Source of the DNA: Bradyrhizobium sp. cir1
GTDB taxonomy: Bacteria; Pseudomonadota; Alphaproteobacteria; Rhizobiales; Xanthobacteraceae
Assembly (NCBI RefSeq): GCF_014198245.1
Contig: NZ_JACIHE010000007.1
Coordinates: 124,001-188,000, forward strand
DNA: 64,000 nt
Direction: 5' to 3'
Below, piece after piece: positions 7,474-15,224 of this stretch; positions within the stretch are counted from its first letter, which is position 1, and the number at the start of each line of letters is the position of its first letter. A program made the translations under genes and the position numbers. The notes below the pieces were generated by a model. The model saw only the letters and a program-made list of their open reading frames with translations. It had not been told where the DNA came from and did not search any database.

Positions 7474-7528
7474 CGCATCTGGCACCGGCCAAGGCGTCGG
7501 TGAAGAGCTTAGATCGAGGAAAAGTTTA

Positions 7529-8119
7529 ATGACTGCAATCGAGAACACCGCACTCGGCAGACTTGAGAAGGAGGGGCGCTTGCTCAATGCCGTACTCAAA
7601 GGCGGGACTACCAAGCCGGGCCGGTTCGGCTTTCGCGGCGACGTGGCACTAAAATTCCAGACTCAGGTCGCGGACGAGAAACGGCCGCCAGACTATTCGA
7701 TTGAGCAGGTGTTGACGATCGCGCAGGACGACGAACGCACTATTCCGGTGCTGGCCGGCTACCTACATTCCTTCGCCTATCTTGCTGACGTCGCGACCGT
7801 CCTTGACGGCGCCTTAAGCCCAACCGGAAGCTACTTCATTTTCTGCAACAACATTGATTTACTGGCGAAGTACCGGGTGACGTTCGGTGATATTAGCTTC
7901 CACGTCCTACCGTGCGATGAATCCACGGTTTGGAAGGAGATGATGGACCTGGTCGGGCTCAACAAGGACGAAATCAAGAAGCTCGATCCGGGCGGCAAGC
8001 TTGATTACCTCCTCGATGCCGCAAAGGATCTCGACCTGTCTTATGAGGAGATCTCGTACGACGACGGGCTAAAGAGGATGGAGCCCGTGAAAAACCGCAA
8101 CGAGAACCGGCCGGTCTGA
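7529..8119 (+). CDS. Conserved-looking protein of unknown function, NifA-type promoter
   Basis: A 196-residue soluble protein whose ATG at 7529 is preceded by GAGGAAAAG. No transmembrane segment or signal peptide is visible. It contains FGFRGDVALKFQTQV, QDDERTIPVLAGYLHSFAYLAD, FIFCNNIDLLAKYRVTFGD and a charged C-terminal half. I do not recognise the family. It is the only plus-strand gene in the nif region. It is transcribed divergently from iscN from its own -24/-12 promoter, sharing one NifA site, which argues for a role during nitrogen fixation. The 3' end converges on the Rieske gene nine bases away. Confidence 0.75.
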   Translation: MTAIENTALGRLEKEGRLLNAVLKGGTTKPGRFGFRGDVALKFQTQVADEKRPPDYSIEQVLTIAQDDERTIPVLAGYLHSFAYLADVATVLDGALSPTGSYFIFCNNIDLLAKYRVTFGDISFHVLPCDESTVWKEMMDLVGLNKDEIKKLDPGGKLDYLLDAAKDLDLSYEEISYDDGLKRMEPVKNRNENRPV

Positions 8120-8128
8120 GCGCGGTCT

Positions 8129-8524
8129 TCAGTTGTTGGCCGACGCATCGTCTTCGACAAGGTGCACACCAACGACGCAGATATCACCATCCAGAACTGC
8201 CAACGCGATCGGCGTGAGCGCTCTACCTTGACATGGACCTTCGACGCACCGGCCGGTGCCGAGTTCGAAGGTCGAACCATGCTTGCCGCACATCAGCCGG
8301 ATACCGTATGGATCGAGGAATTCGTTCCGCTCCCAGTCCAAATTGACGCCGTTATGCGGGCATTTATTGGCGTAGCCAAGCACCTTTTTGCCCCAGCGCA
8401 CTACAATGATGGACCACGGCCGATGATTGCCGTGATCATCGACAACCATGAGGTGGAATCCCATGGCCTGGCGGCTCGGAATGTCGTTAAAGCTGCAGAT
8501 CGCGTAAATGGGATTTGGCTTCAT
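8129..8524 (-). CDS. Rieske-type [2Fe-2S] ferredoxin
   Basis: A 131-residue soluble protein. Rieske ligands are visible as CPHNG and, some 20 residues later, CGKHGSTFELGTGRCVEGPC. This matches the CxH...CxxH pattern with the usual G-x-C-x-x-GPC closing loop. No membrane anchor is present, so it resembles bacterial Rieske ferredoxins that feed oxygenases or other reductases. Related genes occur in bradyrhizobial nif clusters (recalled), where an electron-transfer role is presumed but not established. No sigma-54 promoter was found upstream. Confidence 0.88.
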   Translation of the reverse strand: MKPNPIYAICSFNDIPSRQAMGFHLMVVDDHGNHRPWSIIVVRWGKKVLGYANKCPHNGVNLDWERNEFLDPYGIRLMCGKHGSTFELGTGRCVEGPCQGRALTPIALAVLDGDICVVGVHLVEDDASANN

Positions 8525-8984
8525 TTATCGGCCATTTATTGCAAGACGCTTTTCATTATCGCTGTGCAATCAACCTGCAAGAACCGTACAAGTGCCGAGC
8601 TGATAGTGTCTGTGGTAATCCAACGCGCAAGCCAGCCATTGCTGGCTCACCCAATTACCCGACGCATAATTCAGACCAATCAGTTCGACAATTTGGGCCT
8701 TGCTGCCGTTTGCATGAAGGCCGTGCAGCTGCAGCTTTCGGGTCCAAGCCCCCGCACCATTTGCCGGATAGCTGCCTGCGGTGGCTGGTCGTTGCTGCTC
8801 GTTGATGGCCACTCCGTAGGGAGCCCCCGTTACGCCCCCCTCGGATCGCATCCCACCACAGCTTCGTAAGCCGGCGGGGGGCGACGCAGAGAGCGTGCGC
8901 CCCCTTTGGAGCAAGACCGTTGAGCCCGGGATAGAACGGTCAAATGTCCGTCATTTCAGGCCCGCTGCTGCTATTGCAGCCAAT
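8525..8984. other. Gene-poor gap between the Rieske gene and nopP
   Basis: Reading frames here lack recognisable protein character. I looked for -24/-12 and TGT-N10-ACA elements and found none. An open minus-strand frame at 8570-8914 has no convincing start or family features. Confidence 0.5.
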
Positions 8985-9821
8985 TTACTCCATGCGCATC
9001 CCGCTAAGAGCGCGCTCCAAGTAAAATGAAGGGTCATCGTCCGACGAATCCGTTTCGTAGCTTCTCTGAGGGCCGACATCACTGCCCCCATCTTTGGAAA
9101 GATACTTCGTAGGCTTGCCTACCCGCTGCCACTCGTCGTTCTCGTTCTTCGCCCACACATCGGGGCGCTGGTGAGGATCAAGCACCCAGTGGTTACGCCC
9201 CACGTAAACAAAACCCATGTCCGCTAGACGAGGTTCCATGCCCGCTAGGGCCGGCCGCGACAAGATCAGCGGATGGTCCCCGTCCTCTCGCAGTTGATGT
9301 TCTAGCAAGATATCACCAGCGTTCTCGACAAGCGGATGAGTCACCCTAAGATCTACGACGGATGTGATATCGTTGCGCCCAAACTGCTGCTGAAAATGGT
9401 CTCCTTTAATCCGAGCCGGGCCTCCTGCTCTTAGAAGCCCCACAATATCGTCGCCCAACCGGTAGCTGTAAAACCGTGCCGGCTTATTTGGATCGTCGTA
9501 GGTGTTGGCGTAACTTCCAGCAACCGTCGCTGCGCGCTCAGCCTTCTGGGAGACGAAGTCCGAGTACTCTTCTGGGTTCTCTGCGATGTGCCTGATATCA
9601 TTGCGCAAGAATCTCTCAACTCCGCGCAAGAAGGACTCTCGGTCGATCTCTCTAATAGGCGGTTCGGAAACGAGAGAGTATGACGCCGCTGGTTCGGATG
9701 ACGACCCACCTCGCTCCATTCCTGCAACTGTTTCCGCAAACCGGGGACTATCTCCCGCTTCTGACGAATCGTCAGTTTGGTTACGGGTTGTGAACTGGCT
9801 GGATGGGCCAATGCCATACAT
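8985..9821 (-). CDS. nopP: NopP-like type III secretion effector
   Basis: A 278-residue protein with a Ser/Thr/Gln-rich N-terminus (MYGIGPSSQFTTRNQ) typical of type III secretion signals. It has no signal peptide or membrane segment. Length and layout agree with rhizobial NopP (about 270-280 residues), and nopP in B. diazoefficiens sits at this place inside the nif region (recalled). The second half, residues 117-216, runs FYSYRLGDDIVGLL, DLRVTHPL, NAGDILLEHQL, MGFVYVG, WVLDP, which faintly recalls a GNAT acetyltransferase layout. A homologous tail occurs in the pseudogene at 50.6 kb. Delivered into host cells, NopP can govern compatibility with soybean. Confidence 0.75.
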   Translation of the reverse strand: MYGIGPSSQFTTRNQTDDSSEAGDSPRFAETVAGMERGGSSSEPAASYSLVSEPPIREIDRESFLRGVERFLRNDIRHIAENPEEYSDFVSQKAERAATVAGSYANTYDDPNKPARFYSYRLGDDIVGLLRAGGPARIKGDHFQQQFGRNDITSVVDLRVTHPLVENAGDILLEHQLREDGDHPLILSRPALAGMEPRLADMGFVYVGRNHWVLDPHQRPDVWAKNENDEWQRVGKPTKYLSKDGGSDVGPQRSYETDSSDDDPSFYLERALSGMRME

Positions 9822-9874
9822 GAGAGCGCTCTCCTATCGGCAAAGTTGAAATTGAGCTCGTGCCGTGCAAGCTC

Positions 9875-9904
9875 TGCCGGCTAGGATAGAATTCCTAGCT
9901 GACC
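9875..9904 (-). promoter_or_regulatory. Possible degenerate tts box upstream of nopP
   Basis: The minus strand begins GGTCAGCTAGGA and contains an inverted repeat of CTAGGA and TCCTAG about 55-80 bases upstream of the nopP ATG. TtsI boxes begin GTCAGCTT and contain a palindromic AGCTT/AAGCT core. Only the GTCAGCT half matches here, so this is a weak candidate. Confidence 0.3.
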
Positions 9905-10680
9905 ACAACCTGACCAAGCACTCTGCGCGCTTCGGCGTGACTACCCGACGCACTCTGCGCGTGAGTTACAGATAGTCGCTGCGATAAGCCGCGATCTGTA
10001 GGTAGAATCGCACGTAAGATCGCCGGCGCCGATCCGTCAAAAAGGCCGACGTCTAATGATAATGACTCGCAGGTTCCTATCAGCAGATGGGTACCCGGCC
10101 CGACCAAGTACCCGCGCAACGACGATTAGAGACCTGCGTTTTTGCGGTGTGCTCTCGATGTCCACGTGCTCTATTGCAACGACTGTGTACTGGGCAGCGA
10201 AATGTCCTCCGCCACCGGGCGTGCGCAAAAGACCAACTAAGGTGTTCCCGGCACATCACGTTCTCTATAGAATCGACCATCTAGGCAGACATCATTGTCC
10301 ACGATCGGCGGCGAGCCGGACACGTAAGCTGCTCCTGATCGCAAGCAGACATGCACAGCATCCCCTCGGATCAAATCGCCCGACGTAGTGGCTCCCTGCC
10401 TTGAACTATGCTCTTCGGACTCGGGAGGCGCGGCTCGCCTTCTACGAATAGGCGGACCTTGGAGACGAGTCGTTTGTGAGCAACGGCTATTGTATCGGCA
10501 TAACATAGCCGGCGCCCAACCATCACCTGGCAATGCTTGCGCTTTCGCTCGCTCGATCCTGCTATTCGATGTTTAATCGAGATCCTTCTGGCGCGCCGTC
10601 CTCACCATGAGTTCACCTGATCCAAATTGCATCTTTCCTCACCTATATCTCGCCTGCCGCGGCAGGACGAGTGTGTTCGC
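9905..10680. other. Gap upstream of nopP without recognised genes
   Basis: Several short frames are open on both strands, but none shows family features, a good ribosome site or an operon neighbour. I see no RNA gene, insertion sequence or sigma-54 promoter. Confidence 0.5.
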
Positions 10681-10977
10681 TCACGCCGCTTCAGGTACGG
10701 CTGAAGTGTGAGTCTGGCAGTTGGCCGGGCAAACCCTCGCGCATGCACCGCAGCCAATGCAGGCGCCTTGATCATTCAGAACCATAATCTTCTTTTCGAT
10801 CTCATCGTCGTCGTCATCGAGGTTGACAAATTCGCCATCCTCGCTGATTCCTTTCAACGTCATAACATCTCGGCCGCAGACCTTGAAACAGCGGCCACAG
10901 CCGATGCACTTCTTGGCATCGATCGAGATCAGGTATTGTGGCGTCCAGTCGCGTCCGTCTCGTGTTTGAAACGACAT
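10681..10977 (-). CDS. fdxB: Nif-specific ferredoxin III (FdxB)
   Basis: A 98-residue 2[4Fe-4S] ferredoxin. The first motif is CIGCGRCFKVCGR and the second CIGCGACARVCP, joined by an acidic loop containing DDDDDE. This is the layout of the nif-specific ferredoxin III found after nifX. It is last in the nifDKENX transcript, 12 bases after the small CCE_0567-type gene. The likely role is electron supply for nitrogenase or cofactor assembly. Confidence 0.92.
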   Translation of the reverse strand: MSFQTRDGRDWTPQYLISIDAKKCIGCGRCFKVCGRDVMTLKGISEDGEFVNLDDDDDEIEKKIMVLNDQGACIGCGACARVCPANCQTHTSAVPEAA

Positions 10978-10988
10978 GCATTGCCCCT

Positions 10989-11189
10989 TTAAGTCTTTTC
11001 AAGCGCCTTCAAGTCGAGGCCCTTGCGCTCAAGTTCGGCATAGGCATCGTACGCCTTCTGCGCCACCACCATGATCGAGGTCCAGTTGATGGGTAATTCT
11101 TCCGAAAGGTCGTGCAAATCCATCTTGGCTTGCGTCGCCTTGGCGGACACTTTCCTTAGTTCGGCCTTCAGTATTTCACGATCGCTCAT
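10989..11189 (-). CDS. Small helical nif protein, CCE_0567/DUF683 family
   Basis: A 66-residue protein from the ATG at 11189, which overlaps the previous stop (ATGA). It is predicted to be a helical hairpin: KAELRKVSAKATQAKMDLHDLSEELP, then NWTSIMVVAQKAYDAYAELE. This is the DUF683 family, linked to nifX in many diazotrophs and described as metal-binding in a cyanobacterial homologue. It lies between the DUF269 gene and fdxB. Role in FeMo-co trafficking is presumed only. Confidence 0.88.
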   Translation of the reverse strand: MSDREILKAELRKVSAKATQAKMDLHDLSEELPINWTSIMVVAQKAYDAYAELERKGLDLKALEKT

Positions 11190-11662
11190 GAGTATCCCCA
11201 ATAGTTCGCCACCTGCGGAAATTTCCGAATTAGGTCGATTCCGTCGCTGACATACTTGTCGCCCTCCTGCGCGAGCTTTACGAAACTATCAAATCCAAAG
11301 CGATGCACATCGCGCAGCTGCTTGTTCACGGCGATCAGCCGGCCTGAGATGAGCACCATGCGGCCGAAGCCTTCATGATGCAGATCCAGAATCGGCTGGA
11401 TCATCACGCCGGTCTCCCTCTCGATCGAGAGCGCGACCGCATCGAAGAACAGCTTAAGCCGCCACAGCGTATCGGGATCAGGATCAGCGATAATCGGCAA
11501 TGCGCGCCTTTTCTCCTTGTCCAGGATATAGGGTTCGAGCAGGTCAAGATCGTTTTTTCCGTCCCAGGCTCCGTTGGTATCCTGAGCACGCCAAATCTTG
11601 ATCAACTCCTTGAGGAACGGCGCGTCGACGGCGCTGCCCTGCTGCTCCATTTTAGCGGTCAT
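11186..11662 (-). CDS. NifX-associated nitrogen fixation protein (DUF269)
   Basis: A 158-residue protein that starts MTAKMEQQG. Core motifs include FLKELIKIWRAQDTNGAWDG and HHEGFGRMVLISGRLIAVNKQLRDVHRFGFDS, diagnostic of the DUF269 NifX-associated family. It starts six bases after nifX ends and overlaps the next gene. The family is nearly always found downstream of nifENX; its precise step in cofactor assembly is unknown. Confidence 0.92.
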   Translation of the reverse strand: MTAKMEQQGSAVDAPFLKELIKIWRAQDTNGAWDGKNDLDLLEPYILDKEKRRALPIIADPDPDTLWRLKLFFDAVALSIERETGVMIQPILDLHHEGFGRMVLISGRLIAVNKQLRDVHRFGFDSFVKLAQEGDKYVSDGIDLIRKFPQVANYWGYS

Positions 11663-11668
11663 ATCACC

Positions 11669-12064
11669 TCATTCGTCGAACTCGAACGTACGCCGTCGGT
11701 CCTTTGCCATGGCCTTGCGTAGCCAGGGAGGTGGCGTGCCGTTCAGTACGCGCTCGAGTTTTTCGAGCAACACCAGAATGCTTTCTGGTTTGTTCACCTT
11801 GATAGGATGAATCTTGTTGGCCACCACTCGCGCAGCCCCGGCACCGCCGATGGCGGCGACGTAAAGAATCGCGCAATCCTTGATCGCCTCGATCTTCGGC
11901 GCCAACTTATCGTCGTTGCCGTCTTCCTTAAGGTCGCCCTCAAACTCAATCGCTTTGAGAAACACGTGCCCGCCAGGCGCGACATCGTAGATTGCGATAT
12001 TCTTTGCCCAACCAAAATGGGCATCGACCCGTCTCATGTCCTGAGTGGCAAACGCGACCTTCAT
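11669..12064 (-). CDS. nifX: FeMo-cofactor carrier NifX
   Basis: A 131-residue protein with the ATG at 12064 overlapping the nifN stop (ATGA) and GGGAGG nine bases upstream. It opens MKVAFATQDMRRVDAHFGWAKNIAIYDV, the typical NifX/NafY-like domain also found at the C-terminus of NifB. A short basic C-terminus (RKAMAKDRRRTFEF) follows. NifX binds NifB-co and VK-cluster between NifB and NifEN in the cytoplasm. Confidence 0.95.
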   Translation of the reverse strand: MKVAFATQDMRRVDAHFGWAKNIAIYDVAPGGHVFLKAIEFEGDLKEDGNDDKLAPKIEAIKDCAILYVAAIGGAGAARVVANKIHPIKVNKPESILVLLEKLERVLNGTPPPWLRKAMAKDRRRTFEFDE

Positions 12065-13470
12065 GCAATCGACCTCCCAGCCGCGCCGGTGGAGCTGCGA
12101 TACCCCGAGCATCGTGGCAGACCGGCCGCAGTCCGCCATCTATCGGGCGTAGGCTGATCGTTCTCCTCGCGGTGCGCGATCACGAGGTTGGCGATTTCGA
12201 AGATCAGATTGCGGGTACCACGATAGCCCACGGAAAGTTGGTGTCCCGCACCAAGTCGATCGAACATCGGAAAACCCGTACGATAGAACGGCAATTTCAG
12301 CCGAGCCGCCGCTTGCCTGCCATGCGAATGCGTGATCAGCAGGTCGCAATGGTGTGTTTTGGCAAGCCCTTCCAGATCCTCGAGATCGCCAATGAGTACC
12401 TCCTTGGTCTTGATCCGCTCGATCACCTCCGACTGAGTGGTCGTCACGGCCGCTGTCACCTGCGCTCCCATGTCGTGCAGCATGCCGGACAAATCGAACA
12501 GAAGGTCTGGCTCAGCGCCGATAGCAACTTTGCGACCGCCAATATGGAAGTGCGCGTCCAGCATTGCATCGGCGAGCTGACCGCGCTGGCGCCGATATTT
12601 TAAGGGTATGGGGCGGCCGCTGATCTCGCTCAAGAACGTCATGAATTCGTCGTTCGGACAGAGACCACACAGCCGCTCGAAGACACGAAACGGCACGCCG
12701 GTCTTGACCTGCATGACCTCTGCCGCACGCTGCATCTGCGCCCCGATTGCAATCGACCATCCGGCGCGGCCCATGCTCGCAATTTCGTCGACGCCGATGC
12801 CGCCGATGGTCGTTGGCGTAAACTCATCGGGGATATGTCCATCGAGCGATCCTGCTACGTCAGGGAGGAAGGACGGGCACAACCCGAAATCTTCCAGTAT
12901 GACACGGAGTTCATCAATGTCGCCGGGGGTGAGGTGACATCCCGGCAGAACATTCACTTTCGATGGGTCCCGCAGGCCATTGGCGCTGGGCCCTTCCACC
13001 AGCACCTCCACAATGCGCGCCACAGCCTTCTCCCAGCCGTCCTGGAACGCGCCCTTGAAATCAGGCGTCGAGACATACACCAGTGGCAACTTTGCGAGTT
13101 GGGGATGCTTGCTCCGGATTAGCTTGAGGTAGGCATCCACATCGTCGCCGTTGGTCTCGGTGACACCGGTCGAGCAGATTCCGATGATCTTTGGCTTGGT
13201 ACGGTTGTAGATGTTCAGTATCGCCTGCTCGAGATTCTCATAACCGCCGAGTACGGTCGCGACCTCGCTCATCGCGGTGGTCTGCAGCGGTACTGCCTCT
13301 TTGAAATGCCGGACGAAGAGCGTGAGCCCGAAGGATGTGCATCCCTGGGAGCCGTGCAGAAGCGGCATCGCCCCGCGCAGCCCCATGAAGGCGAATGCGC
13401 CGCCGATCGGCTGACTCATCTTCAGCGGGTTGACAGCGCAGGCTTTCGTCGGCGCCGTGACGATGGCCAT
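12061..13470 (-). CDS. nifN: FeMo-cofactor scaffold subunit NifN
   Basis: A 469-residue NifK-like protein that pairs with NifE as the FeMo-co assembly scaffold. It shows KACAVNPLKMSQPIGGAFAF, HGSQGCTSFG and CSTGVTETNGDD near the N-terminus, the NifN equivalents of NifK regions. Near the C-terminus, LLITHSHGRQAAARLKLPFYRTGFP is typical. It starts nine bases after nifE. The final 20 residues are Arg/Ser/Gly rich and read through the nifX ribosome site. Confidence 0.96.
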   Translation of the reverse strand: MAIVTAPTKACAVNPLKMSQPIGGAFAFMGLRGAMPLLHGSQGCTSFGLTLFVRHFKEAVPLQTTAMSEVATVLGGYENLEQAILNIYNRTKPKIIGICSTGVTETNGDDVDAYLKLIRSKHPQLAKLPLVYVSTPDFKGAFQDGWEKAVARIVEVLVEGPSANGLRDPSKVNVLPGCHLTPGDIDELRVILEDFGLCPSFLPDVAGSLDGHIPDEFTPTTIGGIGVDEIASMGRAGWSIAIGAQMQRAAEVMQVKTGVPFRVFERLCGLCPNDEFMTFLSEISGRPIPLKYRRQRGQLADAMLDAHFHIGGRKVAIGAEPDLLFDLSGMLHDMGAQVTAAVTTTQSEVIERIKTKEVLIGDLEDLEGLAKTHHCDLLITHSHGRQAAARLKLPFYRTGFPMFDRLGAGHQLSVGYRGTRNLIFEIANLVIAHREENDQPTPDRWRTAAGLPRCSGYRSSTGAAGRSIA

Positions 13471-13479
13471 GACGCCTCC

Positions 13480-15126
13480 TTATTCTGCCGCCTGTCCCAT
13501 GGCAGATGGCTCGGACACCAAGATACCTTCGATGCGCCTCCGGCAGCAGCCACCGAACGCATCGGTATGCTCTCTCACCGCTGCGACGCTCCTCAGGCCG
13601 TGCGCGTAGATTGCATCCTCAATCGCGCCCAGATCGACCGTGTTACACACGCAGATCTTCCTCGCGCGGCGCGCGGTTTCGGCGAGCGCCGGATCGCGGG
13701 CGATCGCGGCCACGGGCGATTGCATCTGCTCCATCGCCTTGGCTAATGCCTCCCATGGGGCCGGTCGACGTAGCTGCTCCCACATCGGACTCGAGAGCGA
13801 CCTATCGATCTCCTCCACCAGCTTGACCATTCCGACATAGCCCATATAGGCGTGGCAACGCTCCTGGTTGATATCGAGCCAGGGCATCGCCGCTTTCAGC
13901 GCGACGAACTGCGACTTGCCGCCCGATAGCATGATGTCCGCTTGTGCGTCCTTTAACATCTTAAACATCTCGCGCGGAGTCATGTCCTCAATCATGTGGG
14001 CATCCTGCCCCATGAGCTCCTTGATGCGCTCCTTGTCTTTCCTGGTCGATTTCTTGACGCTGGTTCCGACTAACTCAAGCCCAGCTTCCTGGAGTGCCGC
14101 AACGATCGACCATGACTTGACGCCGCCGGTAATCAACAAGGCCTTCTTGCCTACGAAGCGTGGCTTGTACGGCCCTATCGCAGCCCGGGCCCACGCTTCC
14201 TCGCGCGCGATCACCGCTTCAGTGCGCCCGAGCAGATCTGCAGGCGCGCCGCGCTCAACCAATAAGCGGGCAAGCTGACGCAGCGATTCGCTCGAATCTT
14301 GAATACCGTAGAACGACCCCTCGAAGAACGGGATTCCGTAGCGTTGCTCCATCTTGCGTGCGACGTTGATCATGGACTTTGAGCACACCAACATCGCCGC
14401 CCGCGCGCGATGAGATGAAGCGACTTCGCGATACTTGCCATCGCCGGAGATGCAGGAGAGGATCCGTACTCCGAGCTCGTCTAGCAATGGCTTCACTTGC
14501 CAGAGCTCTCCCGAAAGGTTGTATTCCCCGATCAGGTTGATATCGTACGGGGTGGTGTAGTCCGGCTCTTGCGTCCCGATCACATGGTCGAGCAATGCCT
14601 CGCCGGCGAGCTTGTTACCGAGGTTCTTCGAGCCGACGAAGCCCGGGGAATTGATCGGGATCACCGGCTTTGCGAACCTTTGAGATGCTGCCTTACAGAC
14701 TGCGTTGATGTCGTCGCCGATCATCGCCGGGATGCAGGTTTGATAGACGAAGATGGCGGGCGGGTCGCACTTGTCGATGATCTCCTTGATCGCTTTACAG
14801 AGCCGCTTCTCGCCTCCGAATACAATATCGGTTTCGCTTAAATCTGTTGTGAACGAGGTGCGCCACAGATTCGAGCCTGACGACGCCGCGCCGCGATTGT
14901 CCCAGGAATTACCTTCGCACGCGATCGGACCATGCACCAAGTGAGCGACATCGGTGAACGGCTGCAGCGCAACCTTGGCGCCATCGAAAGCACAGCCCCC
15001 GGCAGCGCTACCCGGCAGCAGTTGTTTGGTGCAGCCGTTCTTGCGCTCAGCCTCCGACTTACTGCCGTTTTTGGCGCAGCCCGGCTCGTCAAAAATATTC
15101 TGGACCGTGGCCGCTAGCGAACTCAT
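13480..15126 (-). CDS. nifE: FeMo-cofactor scaffold subunit NifE with Cys-rich C-terminal tail
   Basis: A 548-residue NifD-like protein. It contains the GCAFDGAKVALQP and HGPIACEGNSWDNRG regions, YQTCIPAMIGDDI and, later, GYVGMVKLVEEID, which identify NifE. After about residue 485 there is an extra domain: ICVCNTVDLGAIEDAIYAHG, then FGGCCRRRIEGIL, with Cys492, Cys494, Cys527 and Cys528. This resembles the BFD-type [2Fe-2S] domain and is absent from Azotobacter NifE (about 475 residues). It lies between nifK and nifN in the nifD operon. Confidence 0.95.
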   Translation of the reverse strand: MSSLAATVQNIFDEPGCAKNGSKSEAERKNGCTKQLLPGSAAGGCAFDGAKVALQPFTDVAHLVHGPIACEGNSWDNRGAASSGSNLWRTSFTTDLSETDIVFGGEKRLCKAIKEIIDKCDPPAIFVYQTCIPAMIGDDINAVCKAASQRFAKPVIPINSPGFVGSKNLGNKLAGEALLDHVIGTQEPDYTTPYDINLIGEYNLSGELWQVKPLLDELGVRILSCISGDGKYREVASSHRARAAMLVCSKSMINVARKMEQRYGIPFFEGSFYGIQDSSESLRQLARLLVERGAPADLLGRTEAVIAREEAWARAAIGPYKPRFVGKKALLITGGVKSWSIVAALQEAGLELVGTSVKKSTRKDKERIKELMGQDAHMIEDMTPREMFKMLKDAQADIMLSGGKSQFVALKAAMPWLDINQERCHAYMGYVGMVKLVEEIDRSLSSPMWEQLRRPAPWEALAKAMEQMQSPVAAIARDPALAETARRARKICVCNTVDLGAIEDAIYAHGLRSVAAVREHTDAFGGCCRRRIEGILVSEPSAMGQAAE

Positions 15127-15224
15127 CCCTTTTCCTCTCAGCGCAAACTAATTGCATGGTCAACGGTCGTGTGCTTGTGCCATCGCCGAGTGCTTGGACG
15201 ATGGCACGCGCCACGGGTCGCTCA

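Noticed and set aside
8570..8914. A 114-codon open frame on the minus strand
   Set aside because: It has no credible start context or family features, and a composition like the surrounding non-coding DNA.
9822..10680. Several 60-110 codon frames upstream of nopP
   Set aside because: They conflict with one another, lack ribosome sites and show no known effector or enzyme patterns.
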